DNA of 39,806 nucleotides from CAZIPZ01 sp964541075 (GTDB taxonomy: Bacteria > Acidobacteriota > Terriglobia > 20CM-2-55-15), in assembly GCA_964541075.1 (NCBI GenBank), contig CAZIPZ010000006.1, positions 1 through 39,806 on the forward strand, read 5' to 3'. Made by a program: the position numbers and the translations under genes. Positions 1-8,833 of this stretch are shown one piece after another. The notes beneath the pieces are model-generated. The model searched no databases. It was not told the origin of the DNA and saw only the letters and a list, made by a program, of their open reading frames with translations. Positions within the stretch are counted from its first letter, which is position 1, and the number at the start of each line of letters is the position of its first letter.

Positions 1-1
1 C

Positions 2-1105
2 GGAGACATAAGCGTTATCTACATCACCGAGAAAGCTCCTGCTCCGAGTGAGGCGCCTCAGCAAGGTCGGCTGGATTTTGAATCCATCGACAATACCCTG
101 AATCCCAAGTACACCTTTGACACGTTTGTCGTCGGTTCTTCAAACCAGTTTGCTCACGCTGCGGCTCTTGCCGTTGCTGAACGTCCCTCAAAAGCCTACA
201 ACCCTCTGTTTCTGTACGGGGGCGTGGGGCTGGGCAAAACCCACCTGATGCACGCGATTGGTCACACGATCAAACTTGGCAACAAAGAGCTTCGCCTCGC
301 GTACATTTCCACAGAAAAGTTCACGAACGAACTCATCAACGCTATCCGCTATGACAAACTATTGAGTTTCCGCGAACGTTATCGCAACAACGACGTGTTG
401 CTGATCGACGATATTCAGTTCATCGCGGGTAAAGAACGGACCCAGGAAGAGTTCTTTCACACATTTAACTCGCTCTATGATACCCACAAGCAGATCATTA
501 TCTCTGCAGACTGCCCGCCGCGAGAAATTCCGACACTGGAAGAGCGTCTTCATTCGCGTTTCGAATGGGGGCTGATTGCGGACATCCAACCCCCAGACTT
601 GGAGACGAAAGTCGCGATCATCAAGAAGAAAGCGGAACGTCAGGGCATTGCATTACCGGACAACGTCGCTCTGTACATTGCCAGCAAAATCAAGTCAAAC
701 ATTCGCGAACTCGAAGGCGCCCTTGTCAGACTGGTTGCATTTTGCTCTCTGACGGGCTCTGAGATTACTTTACCCACTGCTCAAGAGACTCTCCGGGATA
801 TTCTCGCCCCAGGTGAAAAAGCCGTTACTGTCGAGATGATCCAGAAAACTATTGCCGATCACTTTGGGATGCGCGTGCAAGAATTGAAGTCCAAGAACAA
901 CTCCAAATCCGTCACGGTGCCGCGACAAATATGCATGTATCTCTGCAAGAAACTTACTGGTGTTTCGCTCCCTCAGATTGGACGCGAATTCGGCAACAAG
1001 CACCACACTACGGTGCTCCATTCCATCAACAAAATTGAAGAAATGCGTAAACAAGACAAGGACCTGAACCGGCTGCTTCAGACCTTAGCCGATTCCTTCA
1101 AATGA
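2..1105 (+). CDS. dnaA: Chromosomal replication initiator DnaA (5' truncated)
   Basis: The reading frame is open from the window edge, so the N-terminal domain I and the start lie upstream; 367 residues are visible. DnaA is the AAA+ ATPase that binds DnaA boxes and melts the replication origin. Visible here are a short linker, the start of domain III, a Walker A motif (GGVGLGKTH, about fragment residue 74), Walker B (LLIDDIQF, about 135), the sensor/arginine region, and the C-terminal domain IV with the helix-turn-helix and DnaA signature (SLPQIGREFGNKHHTTVLHS, about 322-341). The in-frame GTG at 224 lies inside Walker A and is not a start. dnaN follows after 184 bases that contain DnaA-box-like 9-mers. 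Identification is essentially certain. Confidence 0.97.
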   Translation, partial: GDISVIYITEKAPAPSEAPQQGRLDFESIDNTLNPKYTFDTFVVGSSNQFAHAAALAVAERPSKAYNPLFLYGGVGLGKTHLMHAIGHTIKLGNKELRLAYISTEKFTNELINAIRYDKLLSFRERYRNNDVLLIDDIQFIAGKERTQEEFFHTFNSLYDTHKQIIISADCPPREIPTLEERLHSRFEWGLIADIQPPDLETKVAIIKKKAERQGIALPDNVALYIASKIKSNIRELEGALVRLVAFCSLTGSEITLPTAQETLRDILAPGEKAVTVEMIQKTIADHFGMRVQELKSKNNSKSVTVPRQICMYLCKKLTGVSLPQIGREFGNKHHTTVLHSINKIEEMRKQDKDLNRLLQTLADSFK

Positions 1106-1289
1106 TTTTTGTTAACGATTCATTCTTTCCTGTGGAAACAAGTGGGGGTTCCTTAATTCACAATGTATACACAGACGACAGGAAACGATATCCACAGAAA
1201 GAAATTCCGATAAGAATAGGGTTCTATTAGTGTTTTCAGTTTAGGCGCAGATATCCACGCGATTACGGATAGGAGTAATAAATAACACT
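1106..1289. promoter_or_regulatory. dnaA-dnaN intergenic region with DnaA-box-like 9-mers (candidate oriC element)
   Basis: This AT-rich spacer holds four 9-mers close to the DnaA box TTATCCACA. They are GTTTCCACA on the minus strand (1131-1139), GTATACACA (1165-1173), ATATCCACA (1188-1196) and ATATCCACG (1251-1259). None is a perfect consensus box, but four in about 130 bases beside dnaA is suggestive. dnaA-dnaN spacers act as origins or DnaA autoregulatory sites in many bacteria. The region must also contain the dnaN leader. The part upstream of dnaA, the other usual origin site, is outside the window. Confidence 0.55.
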
Positions 1290-2402
1290 ATGGAATTTAC
1301 AGTAAGAAAGTTTGATTTGTTACAGGAGCTTTCTCTCATTCAAGGAGTCGTCGAGAGAAAAACGACTATCCCAATTCTCGCGAATGTTTTGGTTCATGCG
1401 GAAGCGAGCGAAATCGCGATTGCAGCTACAGATCTGGAGATAGGACTGCGTTCTGTTTGTCCCTCTAAAACAACTACACCTGGGACAATCACACTTCCCG
1501 CAAAAAGACTTTATGAAATCATTCGTGCACTGCCGGACAAGGAAATCAAATTCAAGAAAGCAGAATCCAATTGGGTTAGCGTTGCCTGCGGATCGAGCAG
1601 GTTCAAGATTGCAGGGCTGCCACAAGAAGACTTTCCGTCACTGCCGCAAAGCAAAGGACCTACTTCGAAGATTCCGGCCGAAGTTTTGTCCAAACTTATC
1701 TCTAGAACAGTGTTTGCCATCAGCACCGAGGATTCGAAATACACGCTCAGCGGAGCCCTTCTTGTATTGAAGCCGGGTTCGATCACCATGGTTGCAACGG
1801 ATGGTCATCGCCTTGCGCACGTGGAAAAATCTGAGGCGTTAGATGATGTGAGCGAAGAAACGAAAGTCCTGATTCCCAAAAAAGCTATGGGTGAATTGGT
1901 TCGTGTAGTCTCGGAAAGCTCGGATACGGACGTCATCGGGTTTTCACGGGATGATAGCCATTTGTTCTTTGATTTGGGAAAACGCTTCCTAATTTCAAGA
2001 ATGCTGACAGGGCAATTTCCAAACTACGAAGCAGTTTTACCTCGTGGGAACGATCGAATCTTTATTGTAAATCGGGAGGAGGTCGCGGCAGCGATCAAGA
2101 GGGTTGCTATCCTTTCCGATGAACGATCTCGCACGGTCAAGTTGTCTTTGGGCAATGGTTCACTCGAAATCATGGCGAGCCACTCTGACCTTGGGGAGGC
2201 GCACGAAACCCTCCCGGTCGAATACGGCAAAGAAGACCTTCAGGTCGGCTTCAACTATCAGTATTTGTTGGACTTTTTAACCACCGCGGATGAACCTGAC
2301 GTCAGCTTCGAATTTAAAGACAGTGAAAGCGCCGCCCAGCTTCGGGTCCAACCATCGACTGAATACAACTACCGCTATGTGGTCATGCCAATGAGGATAT
2401 AA
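1290..2402 (+). CDS. dnaN: DNA polymerase III beta subunit (sliding clamp)
   Basis: DnaN forms the ring-shaped homodimeric clamp that tethers DNA polymerase III and repair factors to DNA. The 370-residue product has the usual family length for three clamp folds. Recognisable parts are the N-terminal region (ELSLIQGVVERKTTIPILAN, residues about 12-31), the central ATDGHRLA motif (about 170) and the C-terminal VMPMRI ending that forms part of the partner-binding pocket. The ATG at 1290 gives the canonical N terminus. An AGGAG sits at 1271-1275, 14 bases before the ATG, which is further than ideal. The gene follows dnaA in the conserved order. The next gene is gyrB rather than recF. Confidence 0.97.
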   Translation: MEFTVRKFDLLQELSLIQGVVERKTTIPILANVLVHAEASEIAIAATDLEIGLRSVCPSKTTTPGTITLPAKRLYEIIRALPDKEIKFKKAESNWVSVACGSSRFKIAGLPQEDFPSLPQSKGPTSKIPAEVLSKLISRTVFAISTEDSKYTLSGALLVLKPGSITMVATDGHRLAHVEKSEALDDVSEETKVLIPKKAMGELVRVVSESSDTDVIGFSRDDSHLFFDLGKRFLISRMLTGQFPNYEAVLPRGNDRIFIVNREEVAAAIKRVAILSDERSRTVKLSLGNGSLEIMASHSDLGEAHETLPVEYGKEDLQVGFNYQYLLDFLTTADEPDVSFEFKDSESAAQLRVQPSTEYNYRYVVMPMRI

Positions 2403-2675
2403 CTGGCTACTATATATTGGTGATCTTAAAGCTTCCAGCCACTAAATAAGCAACAATCCTAGGTCTCAGCGTCTGAATTTTCCCTGCCGGAAAAGGGTGT
2501 AGTTTTGCTAGACTGTAGCTTAACTTTTGTCTTTGGGGAACATGCATTAGAAGCAGACTTTCTGGGCGGCTGCAGAGCGGCAATCTAGACCAAATACCGG
2601 TTTTCATCTCTCCGAGTATTTCCACTCAAAACTTTGCAACACAACGTTGTGAGGACGGCATAGGTAACTTCAAAA
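2403..2675. other. dnaN-gyrB intergenic spacer, no recF
   Basis: This 273-base gap contains no convincing gene; the short minus-strand frame in it resembles nothing known. A perfect 12-base palindrome CACAACGTTGTG lies at 2640-2651, 24 bases before the gyrB start, and could be an operator or a small hairpin in the gyrB leader. I could not find a strong sigma-70 promoter by eye. recF, which often lies between dnaN and gyrB, is absent. Confidence 0.5.
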
Positions 2676-5105
2676 ATGGCGGATAGAGTCGATTTCGAGG
2701 GATCTCGCAAGTCAGAAAGCGTCCCGCGAAGCGAAGCAGATTACGGCGCGGAACACATCAAAGTTTTGGAAGGCCTCGAGGCAGTCCGGAAGCGTCCCGC
2801 TATGTACATCGGATCGACGGGCGTAGACGGACTCCACCATCTGGTTTACGAGGTTGTCGACAACTCGATCGACGAGGCCCTAGCGGGTTTCTGCTCTGAA
2901 GTCCATGTGATCATTCATATTGACAACTCCATCACCGTCATCGACAACGGTCGCGGCATACCTACTGAAATCATGCCGAAGGAAGGAAAGGCTGCCGCCG
3001 AAGTCGTAATGACGAAGCTGCATGCCGGTGGGAAATTCGACAACTCAGCGTACAAAGTGTCCGGCGGTTTGCACGGTGTGGGTATATCCGTTGTCAATGC
3101 TCTCTCGGAATGGGTGAATCTTGAAATTTGGCGCGGCGCGAAGGTCTATGTCCAGGAATACACGCGCGGCGCGCCCGATGGTCCGCTTGAGATGACCGGC
3201 CACACCGACCGAAGGGGAACCAAGGTGGTATTCAAGCCCGATGCCCTGATCTTTGAAACCACGGAATTCAACTTCGACGTGCTATCGCAGCGTCTACGAG
3301 AACTCGCATTTCTGAACAAAGGGGTTCTGATCACAATTGAAGATGAGCGGAGCGAAAAGAAACACGAATTTCACTACACAGGAGGAATCGTTTCCTTTGT
3401 AGAGCACCTGAACAAGAACAAAACGGCGATTCACGAACGAGTGATCTACTTCGAAGGCGTGCGCGACGGGATCGATCTTCAGATAGCCATGCAATACAAC
3501 GACGGCTATCAGGAGCAGATTTTTTCATTCGCCAACAACATCAACACCCATGAGGGCGGCACGCACATGATCGGATTTAAGTCTGCCCTCACGCGCACGC
3601 TCAACAACTATGCAGTTTCTAATAACCTGTTCAGGGAGGTGAAAGACAACCTATCCGGCGATGATGTCCGCGAAGGATTGGTGGCCGTTATTAGCGTGAA
3701 GCTGCCCGGGCCTCAATTTGAAGGCCAGACCAAGACAAAGCTCGGAAACAGCGAAGTAAAAGGCATTGTCGAGACCATGGTTAACGAAGGACTGGGGCAA
3801 TACCTGGAAGAAAATCCCTCGATCGCCAAGAAAATCATCGGAAAGGCCCTTGAAGCCGCCCGCGCCAGAGATGCTGCGCGAAGAGCGCGTGAATTGGTGC
3901 GCCGCAAAGGGGCTCTTGACAGTATGTCGCTTCCAGGAAAATTGGCCGATTGCCAGGAACGCTCTCCGGAATTGTCGGAGATTTTCATCGTCGAAGGCGA
4001 TTCAGCCGGAGGATCTGCAAAGCAAGGACGCGACCGCCGGACGCAGGCGATCCTGCCGATCAAAGGAAAGATCCTCAACGTGGAAAAAGCGCGGTACGAC
4101 AAGATGCTAACGCATCAGGAAATCGTCGCAATGATCACGGCCTTGGGAACCGGTATTGGCCAGGACGACTTTGACGTATCCAAGCTCCGCTACAACAAGG
4201 TGATCATCATGACTGATGCAGACGTTGACGGATCTCACATACGCACGCTGCTGCTGACCTTTTTCTATCGGCAGATGAACGATCTTGTGGAAAGGGGACA
4301 TATCTACATCGCTCAGCCGCCCTTGTTCAAAGTGAAGAAGGTAAAGAACGAACAGTACATCAAGGATGAGCGGCAGATGTCCAAGTTTCTCCTGAAGAAA
4401 GCGACCGACAATTTGACGATTGAAGTGGAGAAGTCGAAGCGGCAGCTCAGCGGTCGGGATTTGACCGGCTTCCTCGAAAAGCTCATAGAGTTGAACGGAG
4501 TCTTCGTCCGTGTCGATCGTCATTTCAGAGATCCGCGGGTTGTGGATGCCCTTCTAGCTGCAGGAGCTGATGGGCGCGCATTCCTAGGGGACGAGGCGAA
4601 AGTGCAGGTCCTCTCCGACAAAATAAAAGAGTTCGGCTATGAAACGGACATCTCGATCGATGAAGAACACAGCGTCCACAAGCTGGTGTTCAGGCAAGGC
4701 AGTCAATCTCCACGCACGATCGGTTACCAGCAGCTTTCCAGTCCGGAATACCAGCGCCTTCTGGTTCTCCACCGATCGATCGGGGAGATCGATCAGCCCC
4801 CGTTTATAGTTACGCTTGATTCCATTAAAACGACTTTGAAAGACCGGCAAGATCTGATCGAGTATGTTTTGAACTTAGGCAAGAAGGACCTGCAGATCCA
4901 AAGATACAAGGGTCTTGGCGAAATGAATCCGGACCAATTGTGGGAAACGACGATGGACCCGGAGAAGCGGACCTTGCTGCAGGTGCAGATCAAAGATGCA
5001 GTCCAGACGGGAGAAATCTTCACGATCCTGATGGGCGATGCCGTCGAACCTCGGCGGCAGTTCATTGAAGACAACGCACTGGAAGTTAAGAATCTCGATA
5101 TCTAA
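2676..5105 (+). CDS. gyrB: DNA gyrase subunit B
   Basis: GyrB is the ATPase subunit of the A2B2 gyrase that introduces negative supercoils. The GHKL ATPase domain shows the EVVDNSIDEALAG helix (about residues 59-71), DNGRGIP (about 90) and the GGLHGVGISVVNALS lid region (about 130). The TOPRIM domain has the catalytic EGDSAGGSAKQGRD (about 436) and DADVDGSH (about 514) motifs, and the tail carries QRYKGLGEMNPDQLWETTM. At 809 residues it is about 165 residues longer than Gram-positive GyrB. The extra sequence lies between TOPRIM and the tail, as in E. coli-type GyrB. The N terminus up to the ATPase core is an unconserved extension, so the exact start is less certain, and no close Shine-Dalgarno sequence is visible. 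gyrA follows after 18 bases, implying one operon. Confidence 0.97.
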   Translation: MADRVDFEGSRKSESVPRSEADYGAEHIKVLEGLEAVRKRPAMYIGSTGVDGLHHLVYEVVDNSIDEALAGFCSEVHVIIHIDNSITVIDNGRGIPTEIMPKEGKAAAEVVMTKLHAGGKFDNSAYKVSGGLHGVGISVVNALSEWVNLEIWRGAKVYVQEYTRGAPDGPLEMTGHTDRRGTKVVFKPDALIFETTEFNFDVLSQRLRELAFLNKGVLITIEDERSEKKHEFHYTGGIVSFVEHLNKNKTAIHERVIYFEGVRDGIDLQIAMQYNDGYQEQIFSFANNINTHEGGTHMIGFKSALTRTLNNYAVSNNLFREVKDNLSGDDVREGLVAVISVKLPGPQFEGQTKTKLGNSEVKGIVETMVNEGLGQYLEENPSIAKKIIGKALEAARARDAARRARELVRRKGALDSMSLPGKLADCQERSPELSEIFIVEGDSAGGSAKQGRDRRTQAILPIKGKILNVEKARYDKMLTHQEIVAMITALGTGIGQDDFDVSKLRYNKVIIMTDADVDGSHIRTLLLTFFYRQMNDLVERGHIYIAQPPLFKVKKVKNEQYIKDERQMSKFLLKKATDNLTIEVEKSKRQLSGRDLTGFLEKLIELNGVFVRVDRHFRDPRVVDALLAAGADGRAFLGDEAKVQVLSDKIKEFGYETDISIDEEHSVHKLVFRQGSQSPRTIGYQQLSSPEYQRLLVLHRSIGEIDQPPFIVTLDSIKTTLKDRQDLIEYVLNLGKKDLQIQRYKGLGEMNPDQLWETTMDPEKRTLLQVQIKDAVQTGEIFTILMGDAVEPRRQFIEDNALEVKNLDI

Positions 5106-5123
5106 TCACAATTCAGGGAACGA

Positions 5124-7628
5124 ATGGCAGACGAGATAACGCCTCCGCCTCCCCCCTCATCCTCCAATCTCGTACCGGTAAACATCGAAGATGAGATGAG
5201 GAGGTCGTACGTCGATTACGCGATGAGCGTGATCATTGGTCGCGCGCTTCCCGACGTCAGAGACGGTCTGAAACCTGTTCATCGCAGGATCCTGTACGGC
5301 ATGCGGGACATGGGCCTGGCCTCAAATCGGCCTTATCGCAAATGCGCGAAGATCGTAGGCGAGGTCATGGGCAATTATCATCCCCACGGAGACGGGCCGA
5401 TATATGACACGCTCGTGCGCATGGCGCAGGATTTTTCCTATCGCTATCCGCAGGTTGATGGGCAGGGAAACTTCGGATCCGTCGACGGCGATCCACCGGC
5501 AGCGATGCGCTACACGGAGGCCCGCATGTCGCCGTTCGCCGAAGCGTTGCTTGAGGACATCGACAAAGACACCGTCGATTTCGTGCCCAACTATGATGAG
5601 GAACGCGAGGAACCCGCCTATTTGCCAAGTAAAGTTCCGAACCTCCTGCTGAATGGTTCGGGCGGAATTGCTGTCGGAATGGCCACCAACATGCCGCCGC
5701 ATAATCTCAACGAAGTCTGCGAAGCGGCTATTCACATGATCAACAACCCAAACTCACAATTTGAGGAGATCCATGGGTTGATGCCCGGTCCGGATTTTCC
5801 GACGGCGGGTTTCATCTACGGCCGCAGCGGAATCCGACAGGCATATCAAACTGGTCGCGGACAGATCACGATGCGCGCTCGCGCGCTCATCGAGCGGCAG
5901 GGCAAGGATCGCGACATTATCGTGATCACTGAAATTCCTTACCAGGTGAACAAAGCGCGTTTGATCGAAAAGATCGCAGAGCTTGCAACGGACAAACGCA
6001 TCGAGGGAATTTCAGACATTCGCGATGAAAGCGATCGGCATGGTATGCGCATCGTTGTTGAACTGAAACGCGGCGAGCAGCCACCGGTGGTTTTGAACAA
6101 TCTCTACAAGCTGACGCCGATGCAGACAACCTTCGGGGTCATCAATCTTGCGATTGTTAATGGCCAGCCTAAGGTTCTATCTCTGCTCGAACTGCTAAGA
6201 CTCTTTATTGAGCATCGGATCGATGTCGTTCGCCGCCGCACACAATACGAGTTGCGCCAGGCCGAGTCACGCGCACACATTTTAGAGGGCCTTCACAAGG
6301 CGCTGGATCACATCGACGAAATCATCAAGCTGATTCGCGGTTCCAAAACAGCCGTCGAAGCGCGAGAGGGATTGATATCGCAATGGGCTTTCACTGAGAT
6401 CCAGGCAAAGGCCATCCTCGAAATGCAACTGCAGCGTCTGACCAGTCTGGAAAGACAAAAGATTGAAGACGAACTCAGGGAGCTGCGGACGAAGATCGCC
6501 GAACTGAAGGACATCCTAGCCAGTGATGCCAAGCTGCGACAGGTGATTGTGAAAGAGCTGCGTGATGTGCAAAAGAAATATGGCGACACTCGCCGTACGC
6601 AGATCGTGGATGAAGAAGGTGAGATAGCGATCGAGGATCTCATCGCTGAAGAAGACGTCGTCCTTACAGTCACGCATACCGGTTATCTGAAACGGACGCC
6701 TCTATCCGTCTATCGCAACCAGGGCCGCGGCGGCAAGGGTCGCATTGGAATGAAGACCCGCGACGAAGACGCAGTGACGAATGTTTTTGTTGCGAACACG
6801 CACAGCTATGTTCTCGTCTTCACGGATCGCGGCCGTTTGTACTGGCTGAAGGTTTATGAAATCCCCGATGTCGGCAGCGCAGGAAAGGGAAAAGCGATCA
6901 TCAATCTCGCGAATCTGTCGGCCGATGAAAAGGTTCGTGCTCTATTGTCGGTGAAGGATTTCGACGCTTCTGTATCCGTGCTGATGGCGACCAAGAATGG
7001 ACAAGTCAAAAAGACTTCTCTGGATGCCTTCAGTAACCCCTCTGCCCGAGGAATAATCGCCATGAGCGTCCCGCCCGAGGACGAACTGATCGCCGCAGAA
7101 TTGATTTCAGCCAAAGAGACAGTGTTTATCGGTACGCATGATGGAATGTGCATCCGTTTTAACCATGACGATGTTCGTGAGATGGGCCGGCAGGCATACG
7201 GTGTTCGGGGGATCCGGTTGGACGAAGGAGACTATGTCGTCAGTGCGATTGCATCGACCGACGAAAACGATCTGGTTCTCTCGGTCACCGAAGGCGGCTT
7301 CGGAAAGCGCACCAGCGTCGACGAATACCGCGTTCAGGGCCGAGGCGGCCGCGGAATCATCAACGTCAAAACCACAGCGAAAAACGGAAAAGTTGTCGCA
7401 ATCATGCGTGTTCAGGATGAATCCGACATACTGGTCATGACTGCAAACGGCAAACTGATTCGCGTTCGCTCGGTCGACATTCGCGCAGTCGGTCGCGCCA
7501 CCCAGGGCGTCCGCCTTATTAATCTGGATGAAGGGGACCAGGTTACGGCGGCGACTCTGACTGAACCGGAGAAGATCGAGCCCGAGAACGGAAAAGGCGA
7601 AGGCGATGCCGGTCCAACGGTCCACTGA
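5124..7628 (+). CDS. gyrA: DNA gyrase subunit A
   Basis: GyrA is the DNA-cleaving subunit of gyrase. The 834-residue product has the breakage-reunion domain with VIIGRALPDVRDGLKPVHRR (about 36-55) and the active-site Tyr130 in AAMRYTEARM. The C-terminal beta-pinwheel carries the GyrA box QGRGGKG (about 532), which marks gyrase rather than topoisomerase IV. A Pro/Ser-rich N-terminal lead shifts numbering by +8 relative to E. coli. Position 91, equivalent to E. coli Ser83 in the quinolone-binding region, is Gly (codon GGG at 5394-5396), while Asp95 (E. coli Asp87) is kept. The tail is acidic. An AGGGAA lies 5-10 bases before the ATG, and the gene is 18 bases downstream of gyrB. Confidence 0.97.
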   Translation: MADEITPPPPPSSSNLVPVNIEDEMRRSYVDYAMSVIIGRALPDVRDGLKPVHRRILYGMRDMGLASNRPYRKCAKIVGEVMGNYHPHGDGPIYDTLVRMAQDFSYRYPQVDGQGNFGSVDGDPPAAMRYTEARMSPFAEALLEDIDKDTVDFVPNYDEEREEPAYLPSKVPNLLLNGSGGIAVGMATNMPPHNLNEVCEAAIHMINNPNSQFEEIHGLMPGPDFPTAGFIYGRSGIRQAYQTGRGQITMRARALIERQGKDRDIIVITEIPYQVNKARLIEKIAELATDKRIEGISDIRDESDRHGMRIVVELKRGEQPPVVLNNLYKLTPMQTTFGVINLAIVNGQPKVLSLLELLRLFIEHRIDVVRRRTQYELRQAESRAHILEGLHKALDHIDEIIKLIRGSKTAVEAREGLISQWAFTEIQAKAILEMQLQRLTSLERQKIEDELRELRTKIAELKDILASDAKLRQVIVKELRDVQKKYGDTRRTQIVDEEGEIAIEDLIAEEDVVLTVTHTGYLKRTPLSVYRNQGRGGKGRIGMKTRDEDAVTNVFVANTHSYVLVFTDRGRLYWLKVYEIPDVGSAGKGKAIINLANLSADEKVRALLSVKDFDASVSVLMATKNGQVKKTSLDAFSNPSARGIIAMSVPPEDELIAAELISAKETVFIGTHDGMCIRFNHDDVREMGRQAYGVRGIRLDEGDYVVSAIASTDENDLVLSVTEGGFGKRTSVDEYRVQGRGGRGIINVKTTAKNGKVVAIMRVQDESDILVMTANGKLIRVRSVDIRAVGRATQGVRLINLDEGDQVTAATLTEPEKIEPENGKGEGDAGPTVH

Positions 7629-7651
7629 GCCTCGCCGCGGCTATTTTCTTC
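7627..7651. terminator. Weak hairpin between convergent gyrA and the reductase gene
   Basis: AGCC (7628-7631) can pair with GGCT (7639-7642), followed by ATTTTCTT. The stem is only four base pairs, so this is a marginal terminator call. It overlaps the last bases of both convergent genes, which end 13 bases apart. Confidence 0.25.
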
Positions 7652-8777
7652 CCAGCACAAGATCCAGCCCGATGGATGGCAGGGAATAGAAAAGCTTCTT
7701 TTTCAAGTTCAAGTAGCTTTGAGTGCCGCAGATCAGGTTTCCGAGAATCAATTTGAGCGTGCGGCTCCGCTTTGACAGTTGAATGGTGCGCTTCTTGAAA
7801 TCACCGGCCAAAAAGCTCCCTCGATAGAAGCGATGATGCATTCTTGAGGCCCTCGCCAGTTCTCTACCGATCTCGTGCCAGACCTTGCGTGCGTAGTCAC
7901 CGGGCCGATCAATAGTTTCTGAGAGAATTTCAGCGGATTTGAAAGCATAGTAGATCCCTTCTCCGGTGATCGCATCCGCCAATCCAGCCGCATCTCCTAC
8001 AAGCGCCCACTGATCGCCTTCAATCTGATTCGACTTCCAGGACTTTGGGCTGAGACAGGGCACAGGCGCACTGTAGAATTCGGCATGCTCCATCACGTCC
8101 GCCCCGAGATCCGCGAGTATGAAGTTCGAGAGGAGTGTCTTCGCCCGAGGCGTCCATCCCGGCTCTATACGCGTAATCAGGCCGTAAGAAACGTGATTCG
8201 CTCGCGGAAACGACCAGATATACCCTTCGAATGACGGAACAAAGAAGATCTTCATCAAAGGCTGAACCGCACCCGGAATGAAATATCCCAGTGTGATACA
8301 TAGATCATCCGGCTGAAACGGAGCACCCACGGTGCGTCGGATAAGACCTGTCGCGCCATCGGCGCCAACAAGGAAATCGGCTTGCAAGGATGTGTTTTTG
8401 GAGGTTAGGCGCCACTCACGATTTCGCAACTCAACATTTGTAATACGCGTTTGAAGGAAGGTCACGCCCGCTTTCAGCGCTTCATCCACCAGGTATTTAC
8501 CCAAATCGCGCCTGGAAACCACGGCGACGGGTGGCTGCGGATTGACGCTTACCGAATTTCGGTCGCCGAAGTAGATCGTGATGCGATCAATGCTCTTCCG
8601 AGGAAGGTCTGATTCAAAGATACCGAAACGCGAGAGCGCCTTTGCGGTTACACCGCCGCCGCAAGGCTTTTCCCAGGGCGCCTGGGGATCGATAAGAGTT
8701 ACGCAGTGGCCCCGCCGTGCGAGCAGAATGGAGGCCCATGAGCCGGCCGGCCCCGCACCAACGACGGCTATTCGCAT
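7641..8777 (-). CDS. FAD-dependent oxidoreductase, geranylgeranyl reductase family
   Basis: This 378-residue flavoprotein starts with a Rossmann FAD-binding motif (VGAGPAGSW, residues 6-14) and an Asp at the end of the second strand (LIDP). The family motif KPCGGGVTAKAL (about 37-48), a central VGADGATGLIRR and a second FAD motif GDAAGLADAITGEGI follow. These are hallmarks of geranylgeranyl reductases, which saturate isoprenoid double bonds in chlorophyll, archaeal lipids or, for MenJ-type members, menaquinone side chains. The gene is divergent from a cluster containing mqnA and mqnC, so I infer a role in menaquinone tail saturation. The substrate cannot be read from sequence. A GAGAGA lies just upstream of the ATG at 8777. 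Confidence 0.85.
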   Translation of the reverse strand: MRIAVVGAGPAGSWASILLARRGHCVTLIDPQAPWEKPCGGGVTAKALSRFGIFESDLPRKSIDRITIYFGDRNSVSVNPQPPVAVVSRRDLGKYLVDEALKAGVTFLQTRITNVELRNREWRLTSKNTSLQADFLVGADGATGLIRRTVGAPFQPDDLCITLGYFIPGAVQPLMKIFFVPSFEGYIWSFPRANHVSYGLITRIEPGWTPRAKTLLSNFILADLGADVMEHAEFYSAPVPCLSPKSWKSNQIEGDQWALVGDAAGLADAITGEGIYYAFKSAEILSETIDRPGDYARKVWHEIGRELARASRMHHRFYRGSFLAGDFKKRTIQLSKRSRTLKLILGNLICGTQSYLNLKKKLFYSLPSIGLDLVLGRK

Positions 8778-8784
8778 GTTCTCT

Positions 8785-8800
8785 CAAAACGTCCGTTTTG
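8785..8800. promoter_or_regulatory. Perfect inverted repeat in divergent promoter region
   Basis: CAAAACG (8785-8791), a two-base spacer TC, then CGTTTTG (8794-8800) form a perfect 16-base dyad. It sits in the 56-base gap between the divergent reductase gene and the 177-residue ORF that leads mqnA-mqnC. Its size and position fit an operator for a dimeric regulator, but an RNA hairpin at the 5' end of either transcript is also possible. Confidence 0.4.
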
Positions 8801-8833
8801 CAATCGCGTCTATGTTAACAGAGAGAGCCCCTC

